This document shows positions 43,666 to 55,050 of a stretch of 64,000 nt of DNA, one piece after another. Location: NCBI GenBank assembly GCA_016858145.1, contig JAEHOE010000057.1, forward strand, positions 496,001 through 560,000, in the 5' to 3' direction. The notes under the pieces are model-generated. The model was not told the origin of the DNA and ran no database searches. It saw nothing but the letters and a program-made list of their open reading frames with translations. The DNA comes from Edaphochlamys debaryana (Eukaryota; Chlorophyta; Chlorophyceae; Chlamydomonadales). The translations under genes and the position numbers were made by a program. Each line of letters opens with the position of its first letter. The stretch's first letter is position 1.

Positions 43666-46600
43666 ATGGCCGCTGCAGTCCCAAGACTTCCATTTCAGGA
43701 AGGGAGCTTAACGCTGCGTTGCAATGGCTTCTCTAGCACAGTTCTAATCGGTCATGGCGCGAGTGTTTCCTCTGTGATCGTCCACTGCCAGTGCTCTGGC
43801 TGTGAGGGCCGTCGATTGAGTGTTGCAGCGGCAGGCGGCAGGGCGTGGAGCCTGAGCGAGTGGAAGGGCCACTGTGGGCTACGTGCTTCAAGCAGCATTG
43901 ATGACATCCACGTCGAGGAGGAGGGCGGACAGGTCCGGACCTTGCGCATGCGGAAACCGAGCCGCGCTTCGGCCCGCCCCCCGCTTGTTATGTATCGATA
44001 GTCCCAGAGCCTAGAACTGTGAAGCAAAGACGTTTCTTTGTACGTGAGCGGTCAGACTCTGGACAAAGGCTGTGACTCGGCCGCCCGCCGATTTTAGAGT
44101 TAACCTGGCCGTCGGCGGCCAAAGCTGCGCTGCACATATTGCCGTCCCGATGCCGTCAAAGGCTCTCGAAAAGTCGCCAAGCCCGTCTCGCCAGCCACGG
44201 GAACGCGACCGGGCACGTGTGTCGTGCCGTGCCGCGAACTTGGAAGAAGTACATGCGCGAAGTGTCGGCCAGCCCGTGACTGACGTTTCCCCTCCCCCCA
44301 AAACCGCCCCTCAGTTTCCTTTGGGCGCCTGGATCCGCCGCGCTAGCGAGGTGCTTGGTCGGGAGGCGCTGCAGGTGGGCAGCGGGCGGGGCAGGGCCGC
44401 GTGCTTGATCGAGTCGACGGTATCGCCTTGCGTTTCTCGCTCAAGTTTTGAGGCAGGCAATTGTAACTGTTTCTGTGATGGCCCGTCGCGCAGCGCCGGC
44501 AGCTTAACATCTTCTGGTGGAATGGAGCGGCGTCTGCCGAGGAGGCCGCGGCGGTGGTGGCCAAGCAAGTGAGCTTGTGCTTGTGCCATTGGTGGGGGGG
44601 TGGCAAGAGCCAAGTCACGGCGAGGGCTAGCGGCGGGCTCGAGGCAGCACGCAGCAGCAGCCCTTGCTGTCGTCCTACTGGAATATGAAGCCCGTGTGTA
44701 CAGCTCATGCCGCGCTTGTTGTCTGTCGTCTTGGTCGCTCACCCCGTTTTCCCCTGCAAATCCGCTCCCATTGCCGTACCGTAGGGCAAGCCCGCCTGCG
44801 CGACCGCGCCCACCGCCTGGCCCGGCTGGGGCCGATGGCGGGCGGCCACCATCCGCGGGTACGACAACGACAACGGCGCGTACGAGATCAAGTGAGTGCA
44901 TCAGGACGTAACCCGACGTGCACGGGAGAGATACGAGAGCGCAATGATCGTTGAGCAGGGCACGGCAGGGGTTCCGTGACGGAAAACGCGGGATGCATCG
45001 GACTTCGTGCCGCCTGCAGCGCGATGTAAGTGCGGGTTCCTCGCCCCCACCCCGTGCTCCCTTCATCATTGAACCCCGCTCCCCCATCACCACCCCTCCG
45101 TCCTCCAGATACCACGACGAGCCCAAACGCTCCTCCGCCGCCATCTGGCTGCCCTTCGCCGTTACGCACTACGCCCGCTGCCCGCCCGGCAGGTGCGCTC
45201 CCGCGGGCGACAGCAAAGCAGTCTGCCGGGCTTAGAGGTGCAGGGCGCCCCGTGTGCCCGAACCTCTGCGGCTTTGCACAAACGGGGTCGCTGTAAGGGC
45301 ATTTTCTGCGACCTGAAATTGTGCCGTGCCCTCTCGTGTTCGTCTCCAACAGCGCGCTCGAGATCCGGCCGTCGCCGCTGTCGGATCTGACGTACGAGGA
45401 GATGGCACTCGTGGCGGCGGGGCAGCCGCTGCCGGGGCTCATGCCCGCGTCGGCGGCTGGCGATGACGGCTCGGCGGAGGGCGGCAAGCCCCGCCGCCGC
45501 CGCTGGCGGCACCGCCGGCCGCTGGCGGCGCGGCTGCAGGCTGACGGCGACCTGCAGCACCTGACGGCCGCCTCCGTCGGCGCCTTCCCCAAGACCGAGG
45601 ATGAGAGCGACGCCGAGCTGGGGCCGGTGGGGCTCGACGGCGAGGCCGAGGAGGCGGCGGAGGCGGCGCCAGCCTGGGCGGCGGCGGCCGTCGGCTCGGA
45701 CCTGGCCTGCCGCACCAGCGTCGGCAGCGGCAGCGGTAGCACCTGCGTGAGTGCTGGCGGCAGCGCCGGCCCCGCGGCGGCAGCCGCAACGGCAGCGGAG
45801 CTGGTGGCGGCGGCGCCAGCGTCGTCGCCTCCGGCGTCGCCAGCGCTGCTGGCTCTGCCGGTCCTGCCGGCCGGCGTTGAGGTAGCCGCCGGGATCTACC
45901 AGGAGGGTTACGACGCCCCGGTGGTCCAGTACGACAGCCCGGTGCTCACGTACGACAGCCCCGATCTGCGCGCGTACGGCAGCCCCATTCCGAGCAGGGC
46001 GGCGTCGTGCGGGGCCAGCGCCGATGCGTCGGGTACGGGCTCGGCAGCTGTGTTCGGTGCGCGGTTCAAGCGCGCCTTCTCCGATACGTCCGGTGAGTTG
46101 CGTAATCATCCAAAACCACTTCCTGCTCAGAGGCCTGGGGATGTCAGTGCCAATGCCAATCCGCATGCCCATGACAAGACTGACAGACGCAGCTGACAGA
46201 CGCACTGTGCCGCCGCTTTGCAGGAACGGCCGGCTCGGAGGGACAGGGCCAGTCGGACTTCGCCGCCGCCGCCACCATCGGGCCGATCGACGGCGCCGCC
46301 TTTGCCGCCGCCGCGGGTGCCGTCAGCGGTGCCGCTGGCGTCACCTGGTCGGGAGCGGAGGCGGGTCCTGGCGCGGATGGTGGCGCCAAGAAGCCGCGGC
46401 TCCACCCCGTCCTCCTGGCCTACGCATTGGAGCAGCAGGTGGGTGGGTGGGTGGGAGGACGGGCTCTACCTTGCTGACCTTGCTGATTGCCTTCCAACGC
46501 GCCATACATTGCCAGATCCTGGCGCGGTTGGTGCTAGGCTGGCCCTAGGGCCGAGTGCTGACGAGAGCTCTGCTGACCTCTCCGCTGCCTTGTGTGCAGG

Positions 46601-47446
46601 TTGTTGCTGCCGCCGCCCCGGTGCCCCTCGCCGCGGCCTCTGGGGCCTCGGCGGCTGAGAGGTTCGCCGCGCTGGAGGCCGCCACTGCCGCCCGCCGCAG
46701 GCCGTCGCCGGGCCCCTCCGCCTCGAGCCGGGAGCTGGGACTCCGGGAGCTGTACGCCGGTGAGTCTACTTCATTTTATGCCCGTACATCAAGGGCGTGA
46801 GCTACTGCCGGCGCGATGGCTTCGTAGTGGGCTTCAGTTTCAGCCCCTTGACGCACAGTGCTTGACGAGATCCCTGCCTGTGTGTGCCTCGCTCACACCC
46901 GCAGAGCTCTTCGGCGAGGGTTCGGACCTCACTCCGGCCACCGCCCGCGCCGGGCCCAGCCCAAGCCGCGCCGGGCTGGGCGGCACCCCAGCCGACGGCG
47001 CAGGCAGCGGCCCTGCCGCCGGGGTGATGGCGGCTTCATGCGGCAGCTCGCCAACCGGTGGACTGCAGCCCGCGGCGGCGGCGGCGGCGGCGGTAGCCGG
47101 ACCGGTGGCGCTGGGCCCTCGGCAGGCGGCCTCGGCCCTGGCTGGGCCGCTCCTGGCTCACGGCAGTCTGCAGGCCATCGGCTGCATGGGCCCCGTGGCC
47201 CCACCGCCGCCACTCCCCTTCGGCACGTCGTCCTTCCCCGGCCCCCTGCCGCCGCCGCCGCAGCAGCAGCCGCTGCTGACGGCGCCGCTCCCCGCGGGCT
47301 TCGGCGTGCACCAGCTGGCGGCCGCCGCCGGCCTGCCGCCGCCGCCGTGCTTCCAAGCGGCGGCGCTCGGACCCAGCGGGGGCCCTGACATGATGCTCTG
47401 GGCCCTGCCGCCGGCCGCCAGGCTGCTCGGCTTCACGATGGGCTAG
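43666..47446 (+). CDS. Putative nuclear regulator with SAND-like CxCxxC module, Tudor-like segment and YxSP heptads
   Basis: I do not recognise a named family. Exon 1 (from MAAAVPRLPFQEG) has a compact domain, VIVHCQCSGCEGRRLS then SLSEWKGHCG, a Cys/His pattern like the SAND-type or Jas-type zinc modules of plant nuclear proteins. After an intron, FPLGAWIRRASEVLGREALQ follows, then WNGAASAEEAAAVVAKQ. A later pair of exons (to 44891, from about 45109) encodes ATIRGYDNDNGAYEIKYHD and IWLPFAV, the pattern of a Tudor/Agenet-like fold that reads histone tails. The next exon carries basic KPRRRRWRHRR, a likely nuclear localisation signal, and four Y-x-x-P heptads at 45909-45994. The C-terminal half is Ala/Pro/Gln-rich and ends RLLGFTMG. 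Exon 1's donor is uncertain (GTCCGG near 43930 is weak). Role inferred as chromatin or transcription; no partner is visible. Confidence 0.7.
45909..45994 (+). repeat. Four tandem YxSP-type heptads (coding)
   Basis: The encoded units are YDAPVVQ, YDSPVLT, YDSPDLRA and YGSPIPS. Tyr and Pro are fixed and three of four have Ser-Pro, resembling the Pol II CTD heptad YSPTSPS. Confidence 0.75.
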
Positions 47447-50400
47447 GCCCACAGGGCCCAAGGCCTGGCTGGGCCCGGTCAGGCCCTGGGGCCCCGTGGT
47501 CCCTGGCTCAGTCAGGTTCAATGGCTGGCGGCGCCTTTCGGCCGCGGAGGCAGAAGGCCGCACTGTTTCTGGTTTAGGACTGTCAAGAGTTGGCTGATGC
47601 AGACGGACTCAACTGAGGTGTGTCATCGCACGTTACTTCAACACGAAAAGAGCCTGGATTATGATGGAACTTGCAAGACATCCCCAGTAGCTTGCTGTCA
47701 CTAGTAAGCAGTTATCAGTTGAACGTGGCTTGGTGGATGTGCTCGCTACCTTGTGCAATGGCGCATGAGGGCTGCGGCTGTGAAGGCACCACTTGAGCTA
47801 TAATGGCCTTACTGTCACAGCGAAGACGAGTACAAGGCTGAGAGGTTACTTGAAAGGAAGAACGTATGATATGGCAGAGTGGGGGTTGAAGGGTTGAAGG
47901 GTTGATGTGGGTTTCGGTCAACCTTGGAGGTTGCCGTTTGCCATGAGGCCCTCGCAAATAGGGCACGGTATTTAGCCAAGAGAGCGTGTGATGAGCATCC
48001 AATGCTGTGGTCTAAGCGCTGACCTAGTCAGCGCAGAGTGACCCTAGCAAACCTGCCATCAGTGCGGTCGTGGCGGCCTTGGAGGGCTGTGGATTATCGT
48101 CCTAAAGTATATGCTTGGGGGGAAAAGGGAGGCGGTCACTAGGGGTCACCGGGATTGTGCAAGCATGCATGCCTTGTTCATGGGCAGATGAGGCTTGCTG
48201 GGTGGACAAGTCTAGGCGCATGGATGGTGCAGTTTTGGTGGAGGGGTATAAGAGCGCTGATGCAGAAACGCAGACAAGTGGAGAAGACGATGGCGCGGCG
48301 CTTGTTTCCGAGCACATTGTGAGCTTGTCAGGGGCTGCCTGGCTTTCGAGGGGGGTTTCGAGTATGCGAATAGCTGCTCGCTTACTTGGGACACAGTGTG
48401 GGCGCAGCGTGACTGTAGGCCGGTCTCTAGTCAGTCTGCAGTGTGTGTGAGCTTGCCGGGGGTTTGGATGCGCGGGGAAGTGAAGAGTGCGGGCAAAAAG
48501 GGTGAGCACTGGATCGCTTATTGGGAGGGGCGGGGATTGGAGGGTGACAGGCATGAGAAAGCTTGAGGTTTTTGGGTCGACGTGGGTGTTGGTCACCTAT
48601 TCGAAGCCACCATCATGCAGGGGGCATGTTGGGCCGAATGCATCATCTGGGGCCTCGCGTGCGGTATACTGCGTGGGTGTGGAGATTGAGCCCTCAGGGC
48701 TGACTGAGGATGCATCGTCGGGATCTGGCCTCGCTGCATCCTGTGGATTGAGTCATGTTGACAGCCGTGGCCGTGTCTGGGCACTTGCTTCTTGGGCACT
48801 TGCTTGTACGGCAGGTGTATTGGCTGCTTGTGGGTAGCATGACGGGCACTCGGGCGTCGCCGCTGATTCTGTGGGCCTAGTTCAGTATGGATACAGCCAA
48901 GCGCTGCGCGTGGGGAGGGCTTGATGGCACCTAATCAGGTGGGTGTTGTCAGCACCCCCTGGGAGGGCTCCTTTCCTGACAGGCTGTAGCGCCGTGTATG
49001 ATCAGGTGCTGGGGAGCGCTGCGGCTAGCATGCAGGCGTACGGGTAGCCTGCTATTCATGTCAATACTAAGCAGGGGGGTGTTAACTGTCCATAATATAG
49101 CACTGTTGCGGGTGGGGCGCAGGAAACGCCCGAGTTGCCTTACGAGTTTGCGGTGGAGGGTGGCCGGGGTTAAAATCAGTAGGTGATTGGTGCTTCATCC
49201 GGGGCTTGAATCCTCTTTGAGACTCGATTTCGGTTTCTGGCCTCAATGGCGGGTCACTGGCTTTCTACGGTACTCGCAGGATACCAATTCATGAGGGCGG
49301 CGGCTGTCTCGAGAATCGTGCTGCCTGTACCTATCGTGTGTTTTGGGGGGCCCGTGGCGCGGGGCAGACACCGTGGCCAGTGCCCCCCTGCGCGGTCCCA
49401 TCTGGCTGGGGGTCATAGTACTCTTATGGCCGTGCGTGTTCCGATACGCGCATAGGTTGGAAGTGGTCCTTTTCCCGGGCAACAGACTGAGTTGCGCCGC
49501 ATGTCGCATAGAACCCTTGCTGGCGCGTCTCAGGGCCCCGTGAGTTCGGGAGTTCGTCTACTTTACTAGACGATTGTGGGTTATATACTACTTCACTGGT
49601 GATATAAATGTGCCGAGACGTGTTAGCCCGACGCTCTGTGGGTCAGCGGGCTTCATGCCTTGGGCCTTGGTCCGTTAGTTACTGTGCTGCGTACTTGTTG
49701 TGAAGGCGCGCCCCGGTGCCATGCGCCTGTTGTGCGCTGCGTACAGTCACTGTGCCGTCTTCATCCATGCTTCTTTCCTAGGTTTTGACGGAGAGGGGCT
49801 CGTCCGCTGGGTCCCATGGATAAGAAGTAACTTGAGGGGGTTGGTACCCGCGGCGGTACCTTGTGGCGAAGGCCAAGAGCACAGCTGCTGGGCTGCGTGT
49901 CATGATGACAGCCGTCTATCATGGCACGAGGCGGCACTTGTGCTGTCTGGGGCGCTTCTGGGGTTGAGGCTGTGGGGGGCTGTGCCGAAGCGGAAGCCCT
50001 GCTAGGTGCATGGGTCCTCGAATGCCCCGCGGCAGTGGGTGGGGGCCGCGGGGAGCAAAGGCATATGCAGTGCATGACCAGCGCATTCGTGCAAGTGAGC
50101 TGCTGTCTTTGCGCAACCTACTGCGTCATCTAGTGTTCGTAATCTGAGAATCTGACGCTTTTTGGGGGGGCAGTATAATAGTTAGCAAGTAACGCGCGGG
50201 GGTTGGGGGTGCAGTGGTCCCCTGCAGGGGGTGGTGGAATCGGGCGCCGGCTGTGTGTGGCTGCTCGTACTTTGCTGCCGGATGTGGCGAGTGGGTACGG
50301 TACGGCCAGCGGCGGGTGAAGAGACCTGGTCAGGGGCCCATGGCCTCTTGAGTAACACACACCGTTTTACACGTGCCCGTTCCTGCTTGCTTTCAAAGCA

Positions 50401-50792
50401 AGAGCCGCTCGAGCACTGTTTGTGAGCAGCTTCAGGGATAATGAGAGCGCCTTCGCCCCCACCTGCATGCAGCGTTTCGAGCTTGCCAAATGTCAGCATG
50501 CCCACCTCAGACTGCCGACTGCTCCCCAAAGCCCGAAGCCCCTCCCCGCTGTACGTCCCATGGCCCTGCTTGCAAATAGTTGTACCGCGCACGCCCTGCT
50601 GCTCTGCTAGGCTGCTATCCCCATGGTCTAAGCTTACCGACACCCCTGCCTCTCCACGCCCCATCATCAGTTCATCACTTGCCCCTTCTCGGTACGACCA
50701 ACTGCGCTCCGTCCCATCGCCATCATCCCCTGCGGTACCCACACACCGCAGCCCTGCCGCAACCGCTCCCTTAAGCACCCTAGTCCATGGCC
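47447..50792. other. Gene-poor region between convergent genes
   Basis: 3.3 kb without a gene I can support. ORFs of up to about 160 codons lack domains. An A/T-richer patch occurs at about 49555-49615. It must contain the 3' UTRs of the 43666 gene and of the minus-strand ankyrin gene. Confidence 0.4.
50367..50371 (-). terminator. TGTAA poly(A) signal candidate for the ankyrin gene
   Basis: TTACA on the plus strand reads TGTAA on the gene strand, about 420 nt after the stop at 50793. Confidence 0.4.
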
Positions 50793-52939
50793 TTATCCGC
50801 CGCCGCAACGCGCCTGCTCCTGCTGTCCATCCATCCACGCTAGCACTGCCTCAGCCTCCTCCGGCAGCAGCGACTGCCGCGCCATCTCCCTTGCCGCCCC
50901 CCAGTCCACGCAGCAGCCCTGCGCCAGCAGCCAGCTCAGCAGGTCCAGCCCCGCCCCGCGCCGCACGCACTGCACGAACAGCTCCTGGCTGGCGGCTGGG
51001 GGGCCGAAGGGCACCCCCGCTGAGCGGAGCAGCGGCAGCATGGCCCAGGGGCTGCGGCGGGCGTCGAAGATGGGGGCCACAGCCTCGGCGTAGGGCTGGC
51101 CGTCGGCCTGAACGTGGGCCAGCAGGAGTGTAGTGCGTGAGGGCGTCAGAAGCGTTAAGGAGCATAAAGAGACATAAGCGCGACACCCGAGCGGCGGACC
51201 AGATGGGGCAGGGAGGCAAACTGGAGGTAGCGATACATGCTGCAGGCCAGCGATAGGTCCAGCTGCATGTGAAAGAGCGCAACAATCCCACAGGTCCAAG
51301 CCCCTACACGCTCGAGCTAGCTACCGGTATGACCCTGGCCAGACCAGCTCACCGGCATGGGGCAGCCCAGCTCCGCCAGGAGCTCCACGGCCGTCTCACA
51401 GCCCGACTGGACAGCCGCTGACCAGGCCTCCTCGGACATGGGGCAGCCGCGCTGCTTGAGCCAGCGCATGACATCTACGCTGCCCGACTTGGCACCGGAC
51501 GTGAAGAGTGCCGGCGTCAGCACCCCCGCTTCCGCCCAGTCCCACTCCTCCCACGCCCACTCCACCACCGCCATGGCCCCACCGGCCGCGGCCCCGTGCA
51601 CGAAGTCCCTCAGCTCCAGGCAGCCAGCGGCCTTGAGGGCCTGGAGCACGCCTAAATGCCCCGCCTCCGCAGCTGCTGCTGCAACCCCGCCGATCTGGGT
51701 CAGCGTCTCGCCATCTGGGTCGGCCTGCTGTGCCCCCTCACGGAGCAGCCACGCCACCGCCTCCGCGTTGCCGTGCTTGGCCGCGTGCCCCAGCGCATCG
51801 CCGTCCGTCTCGGCGCTGGGGGCGTAGCCCTGGGCCTTGAGCCACTCGAAGCGCGCGACGGTCGTGTCGTCGGGCAGGGCCGCCTCCGCCACAAGCTCGC
51901 ACCAGCCGCCCACGCGGACGAAGTCGTCGCTGAGGCCCTCGGCCGAGACCTCGGCGCCCTGCTCCAGGAGCCACTCGGCCTTGGCCGCGAAGTCCGCGCC
52001 GCGGCCCCGCAGGACCGCGGCCAGCGCGCCCTGGAGGACCTGTTCAGGGAGGGGGGTATGAATGATGTAGGCGTACGTACCCCATGCTTCCTTTGGAAAG
52101 AGTGTGCATGTGCAGTGCTGCCGTACGCCGTGAAACTTGCGGCCCTTACCCCCGCTGACCTGCTCCTCGTCAAGGTCGAGTGCGTTGGAGCTCGCTTCAC
52201 GCAGCTTCAGGACCGTGGCCAGGTCGCAGCCGGCCAGCGCGGCCAGGACGAGGTCCGCGCGGGCCTGCGCCTTGTCGCTTTCATCCCACGCGTGGGACTC
52301 CTCCGCCGCCTCTGCCCTGGCCAGCAGGCGCTCCGCGAGGTCGGCGTGGCCGCCGCGGGCCGCCTCCGCAGCGGCCTTGGCCACGTCTCGCGGGCGCATG
52401 TCCGGGCATTGCTCCAGCACCCAGTCGCACGCGCGCTCGTGCCCGTGCGGGGCGGCTGCACGGAGCACGCCCGCCCAGTGCATCTCCAGCCGGCCCGGTT
52501 GCGCCAGCCACCGACACGACGCCAGCGCGTTTGCGGCAGCGGCAGCCTCGAGGAGCTCATGGCGGGGCGGTACATCTGCTGCCGCCAGCGCCACCTCCAG
52601 GTTCGCCACCACGTCACTGGCGGCGACCAGCGACACCAGCTTATCGCGCTGGGCCCGATTCAGGCTCCTGCACGACCCGGGCTGGGCCCAGCGCTGCTCG
52701 AACGCCCAGGGCGGCACGGGCTGGCTGAGGCGGATCGTGGCATGGCCTTTGAACTCCTCAGAGGCACTCTTGCAGACTGACCGCATGCATGCGAGGTCGT
52801 TGAGCCCAAGGTTCTTTGAGATGCTTCGCAGGATGTCAGGGACCCAGAGAAGCGAGGGGTCGCATGGCGAAGAGCCGGCATCCGAAGCCGGCCCCTCCGC
52901 AGGCGCCTGCTCAATAGACTGACGTTTGCTCGTGCTCAT
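50793..52939 (-). CDS. F-box-like ankyrin repeat protein
   Basis: The start MSTSKRQSIEQAPAEG leads into an F-box-like helix set, WVPDILRSISKNLGL and ACMRSVCKSASEEF (residues about 32-64). The rest is a chain of degenerate ankyrin repeats, for example AGRLEMHWAG-type helices, ALGHAAKHGNAEAVAWLLRE, AAAEAGHLGVLQALKAAGCL and SGSVDVMRWLKQRGCPMSEE. Proteins of this layout are expanded in volvocine algae and are probably SCF substrate adaptors, but the target is unknown. A 120-bp stretch at 52040-52159 has GT-AG ends and is likely an intron despite being in frame. The next exon ends at 51353 (GCPMP|GTGAGC). The final part, YAEAVAPIFDARRSPW to the stop at 50793, is clear, but the exon or exons between 51353 and about 51120 are uncertain (LDLSLACSMYRYLQF is a candidate). 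Confidence 0.8.
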
Positions 52940-55050
52940 GGCTCTACTGCTAGACGCATGCAGTGACGGCTAAGACTTTTGTGGAGTTACCGACTGCTGT
53001 GTGCACTGCGGAGTTCACATGCGACAGACAACCCGAAGAGAAAGAGCTCTCGGGCTCTGCGGATAAGTGAAGGTACTAGTGTTGTGGCTGCGCGGCTCCC
53101 TGCGGTAGATGCCGGCTTCGCCTGCCGTAGCACTATGTAACATCAGCCATTCGGGCGGCGCTGGCCTCAGCGCCCTGGCCGTGCTTCTCCAGGAGCCAGG
53201 ATCGCAGCAGGCACCACACTTCGCAGCGGGCTGCCGGCTGCGGGCACCAGGATTGGGCACGGGTCAGGAGCCCTGTAACCCCGAGGGGCACCCCCCTGTA
53301 CAGGGGCTGATGCGGCCCCCACGGCCCCCCGCCTCAGCTCCTCTCGCGTTGCGGCAGCGGCTACATCGAGTGCACAGCTGCATCCCCCGTCAACGTTCTG
53401 TCTACGCTGCACGGCCCCTGCGAGCACAGAACCCCCGCCTCAGCTGCATCCCCCGACGTCGTCCTGGCTATGCTGCATGGCCCCTGCGAGCACTGACCTG
53501 ACGGGCTTGCTTCCTGAAGGATTACCCATACGAGAGTGAGAGGTCTTCACTGCCTTACATTTGGTCTCGCTGACGGTCACACAGGACACACCAAGAGCGG
53601 TCGTCCCTCTCGCCACGCCTCAAGGCCCTCTTCAAATGCGCCTTGCCCTCAACCATCCAGCATCACACGCGCACTCTGGACCGCCCCGATCCGCCCCTAC
53701 AGGGCCCTCTCCTCTCCAATCCTCATCCCCGCCAGACTCCTGCCGCGACTGCCTCTTCTGTGACCCTGACTACATAACGCGCCCAAACTCACACAAGTTT
53801 CTGCGCCCCGACCCGCGCCACCAACGATGCAAATGATGATTGCGGAACTCTTCCTTCGGCCTCAGGGAATGAATCGTACAGTGAGACGCACGGCATGCAC
53901 CGTGCCATACGCAACCGTACCTGCCCTGGCTCATGCGCTAAAGAACAGGGATGGGAGGGGGTCAGTGGCGCATCCAACGCGTCGCCGTCACGCCCCGAGG
54001 CGCCCTCCGGGACGCCCCCAACGCCGATGCAAGCGAGGCATCATCAGCTCACGCAAACTCGTCCACGTCCGACGCTCACTCTTCGCATGTTGCCTAAGGC
54101 GTGTGAACTGCCCCAAGCCAGATTGACCAAGGCCTCAAAGCTCAAAGCGACAAGGCAACCGCAAGGCGCAGCAGGCGGACCAGCTGCGGGTCTCCACACG
54201 CGCATACACACAGCGGACCAGGGCGGCGCGCACGAAGGGCGCTAGGCGCACCCACGCGGCGGCCTTACCCCCAGCCGCAACGCCACACGAGGCCGCTGCC
54301 CCCGACCTGTAGTGCCACGGAGCGGACCGGCTACAGCATCATATCCCAGGGGGACATCACGTTACGGGAGGGACACGACAACGCATGGACTTTCACGCGT
54401 TGCCCGCCATACCGGGTCCCGTTGGACTACAGACGACGCCAAAGCCAGAGACCACAAGGAACAAACAACCACACCGCACCAGTTCCCCCCTAGTCCTTCG
54501 AAGTCACACACATCCCCGTCATAGAACTGGCTGGCACGCGTGCCCGCCTCCCCAGGTCGGGCGGAGCCCGCTGGGTAGCTCACTTCGAGGTCCGGAGACG
54601 GGCGCCTCTATACGCGCCGCGCCGAGCAGAGTCTTGCCCCGCCATCCCGACCTGACATCTCCCCGCCCCGCGGCTTCTGTGCGAACATGCGTACACCGTT
54701 GCCGCTCCCCGCTACACCTCGTATCCGCCAATATTGATTTCTCTTCACACACAGACCCAGTCCAAGCCGGCGCCATGGCATACGTACATTACAGCGCGAC
54801 CGCCCACAAACGCTTACACGCCGCTCTACTCCCAGCCGCACAGTCGGGCCTCTGCCCACTCCATCCGCCGCGCCACCCCCATCCAAGCCTCTCTGTTTCA
54901 GCCCTGCATGCAAGCGCATGGCTGCCACTCCTCAAACGCCGCGGCGCGAGCTCCTGCTGCTTGCATACCGTTACACGCCACCTCGGAAGGTAGCCCGCCG
55001 CAACAGCTCAGCGCAGCGGAACCAGCCAGCCGCACTGCAGCGGCCGGCCT
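52940..55050. other. Gene-poor region between two minus-strand genes
   Basis: No supportable gene. It holds the ankyrin gene promoter at its left end, a tandem pair of the dispersed repeat (53376-53494), and the desaturase 3' UTR at its right end. Candidate minus-strand TGTAA signals (TTACA on plus) are at 54971-54975, 54814-54818 and 54789-54793. Confidence 0.4.
53376..53494 (+). repeat. Dispersed repeat, two tandem copies
   Basis: Units start AGCTGCATCCCCCG at 53376 and 53442, 66 bp apart, and share CTGCACGGCCCCTGCGAGCAC (one mismatch between copies). Both match the unit at 477-540. Confidence 0.7.

Noticed and set aside
51656..52780. 374-codon plus-strand ORF
   Set aside because: Antisense shadow of the ankyrin gene, whose frame has clear repeat motifs.
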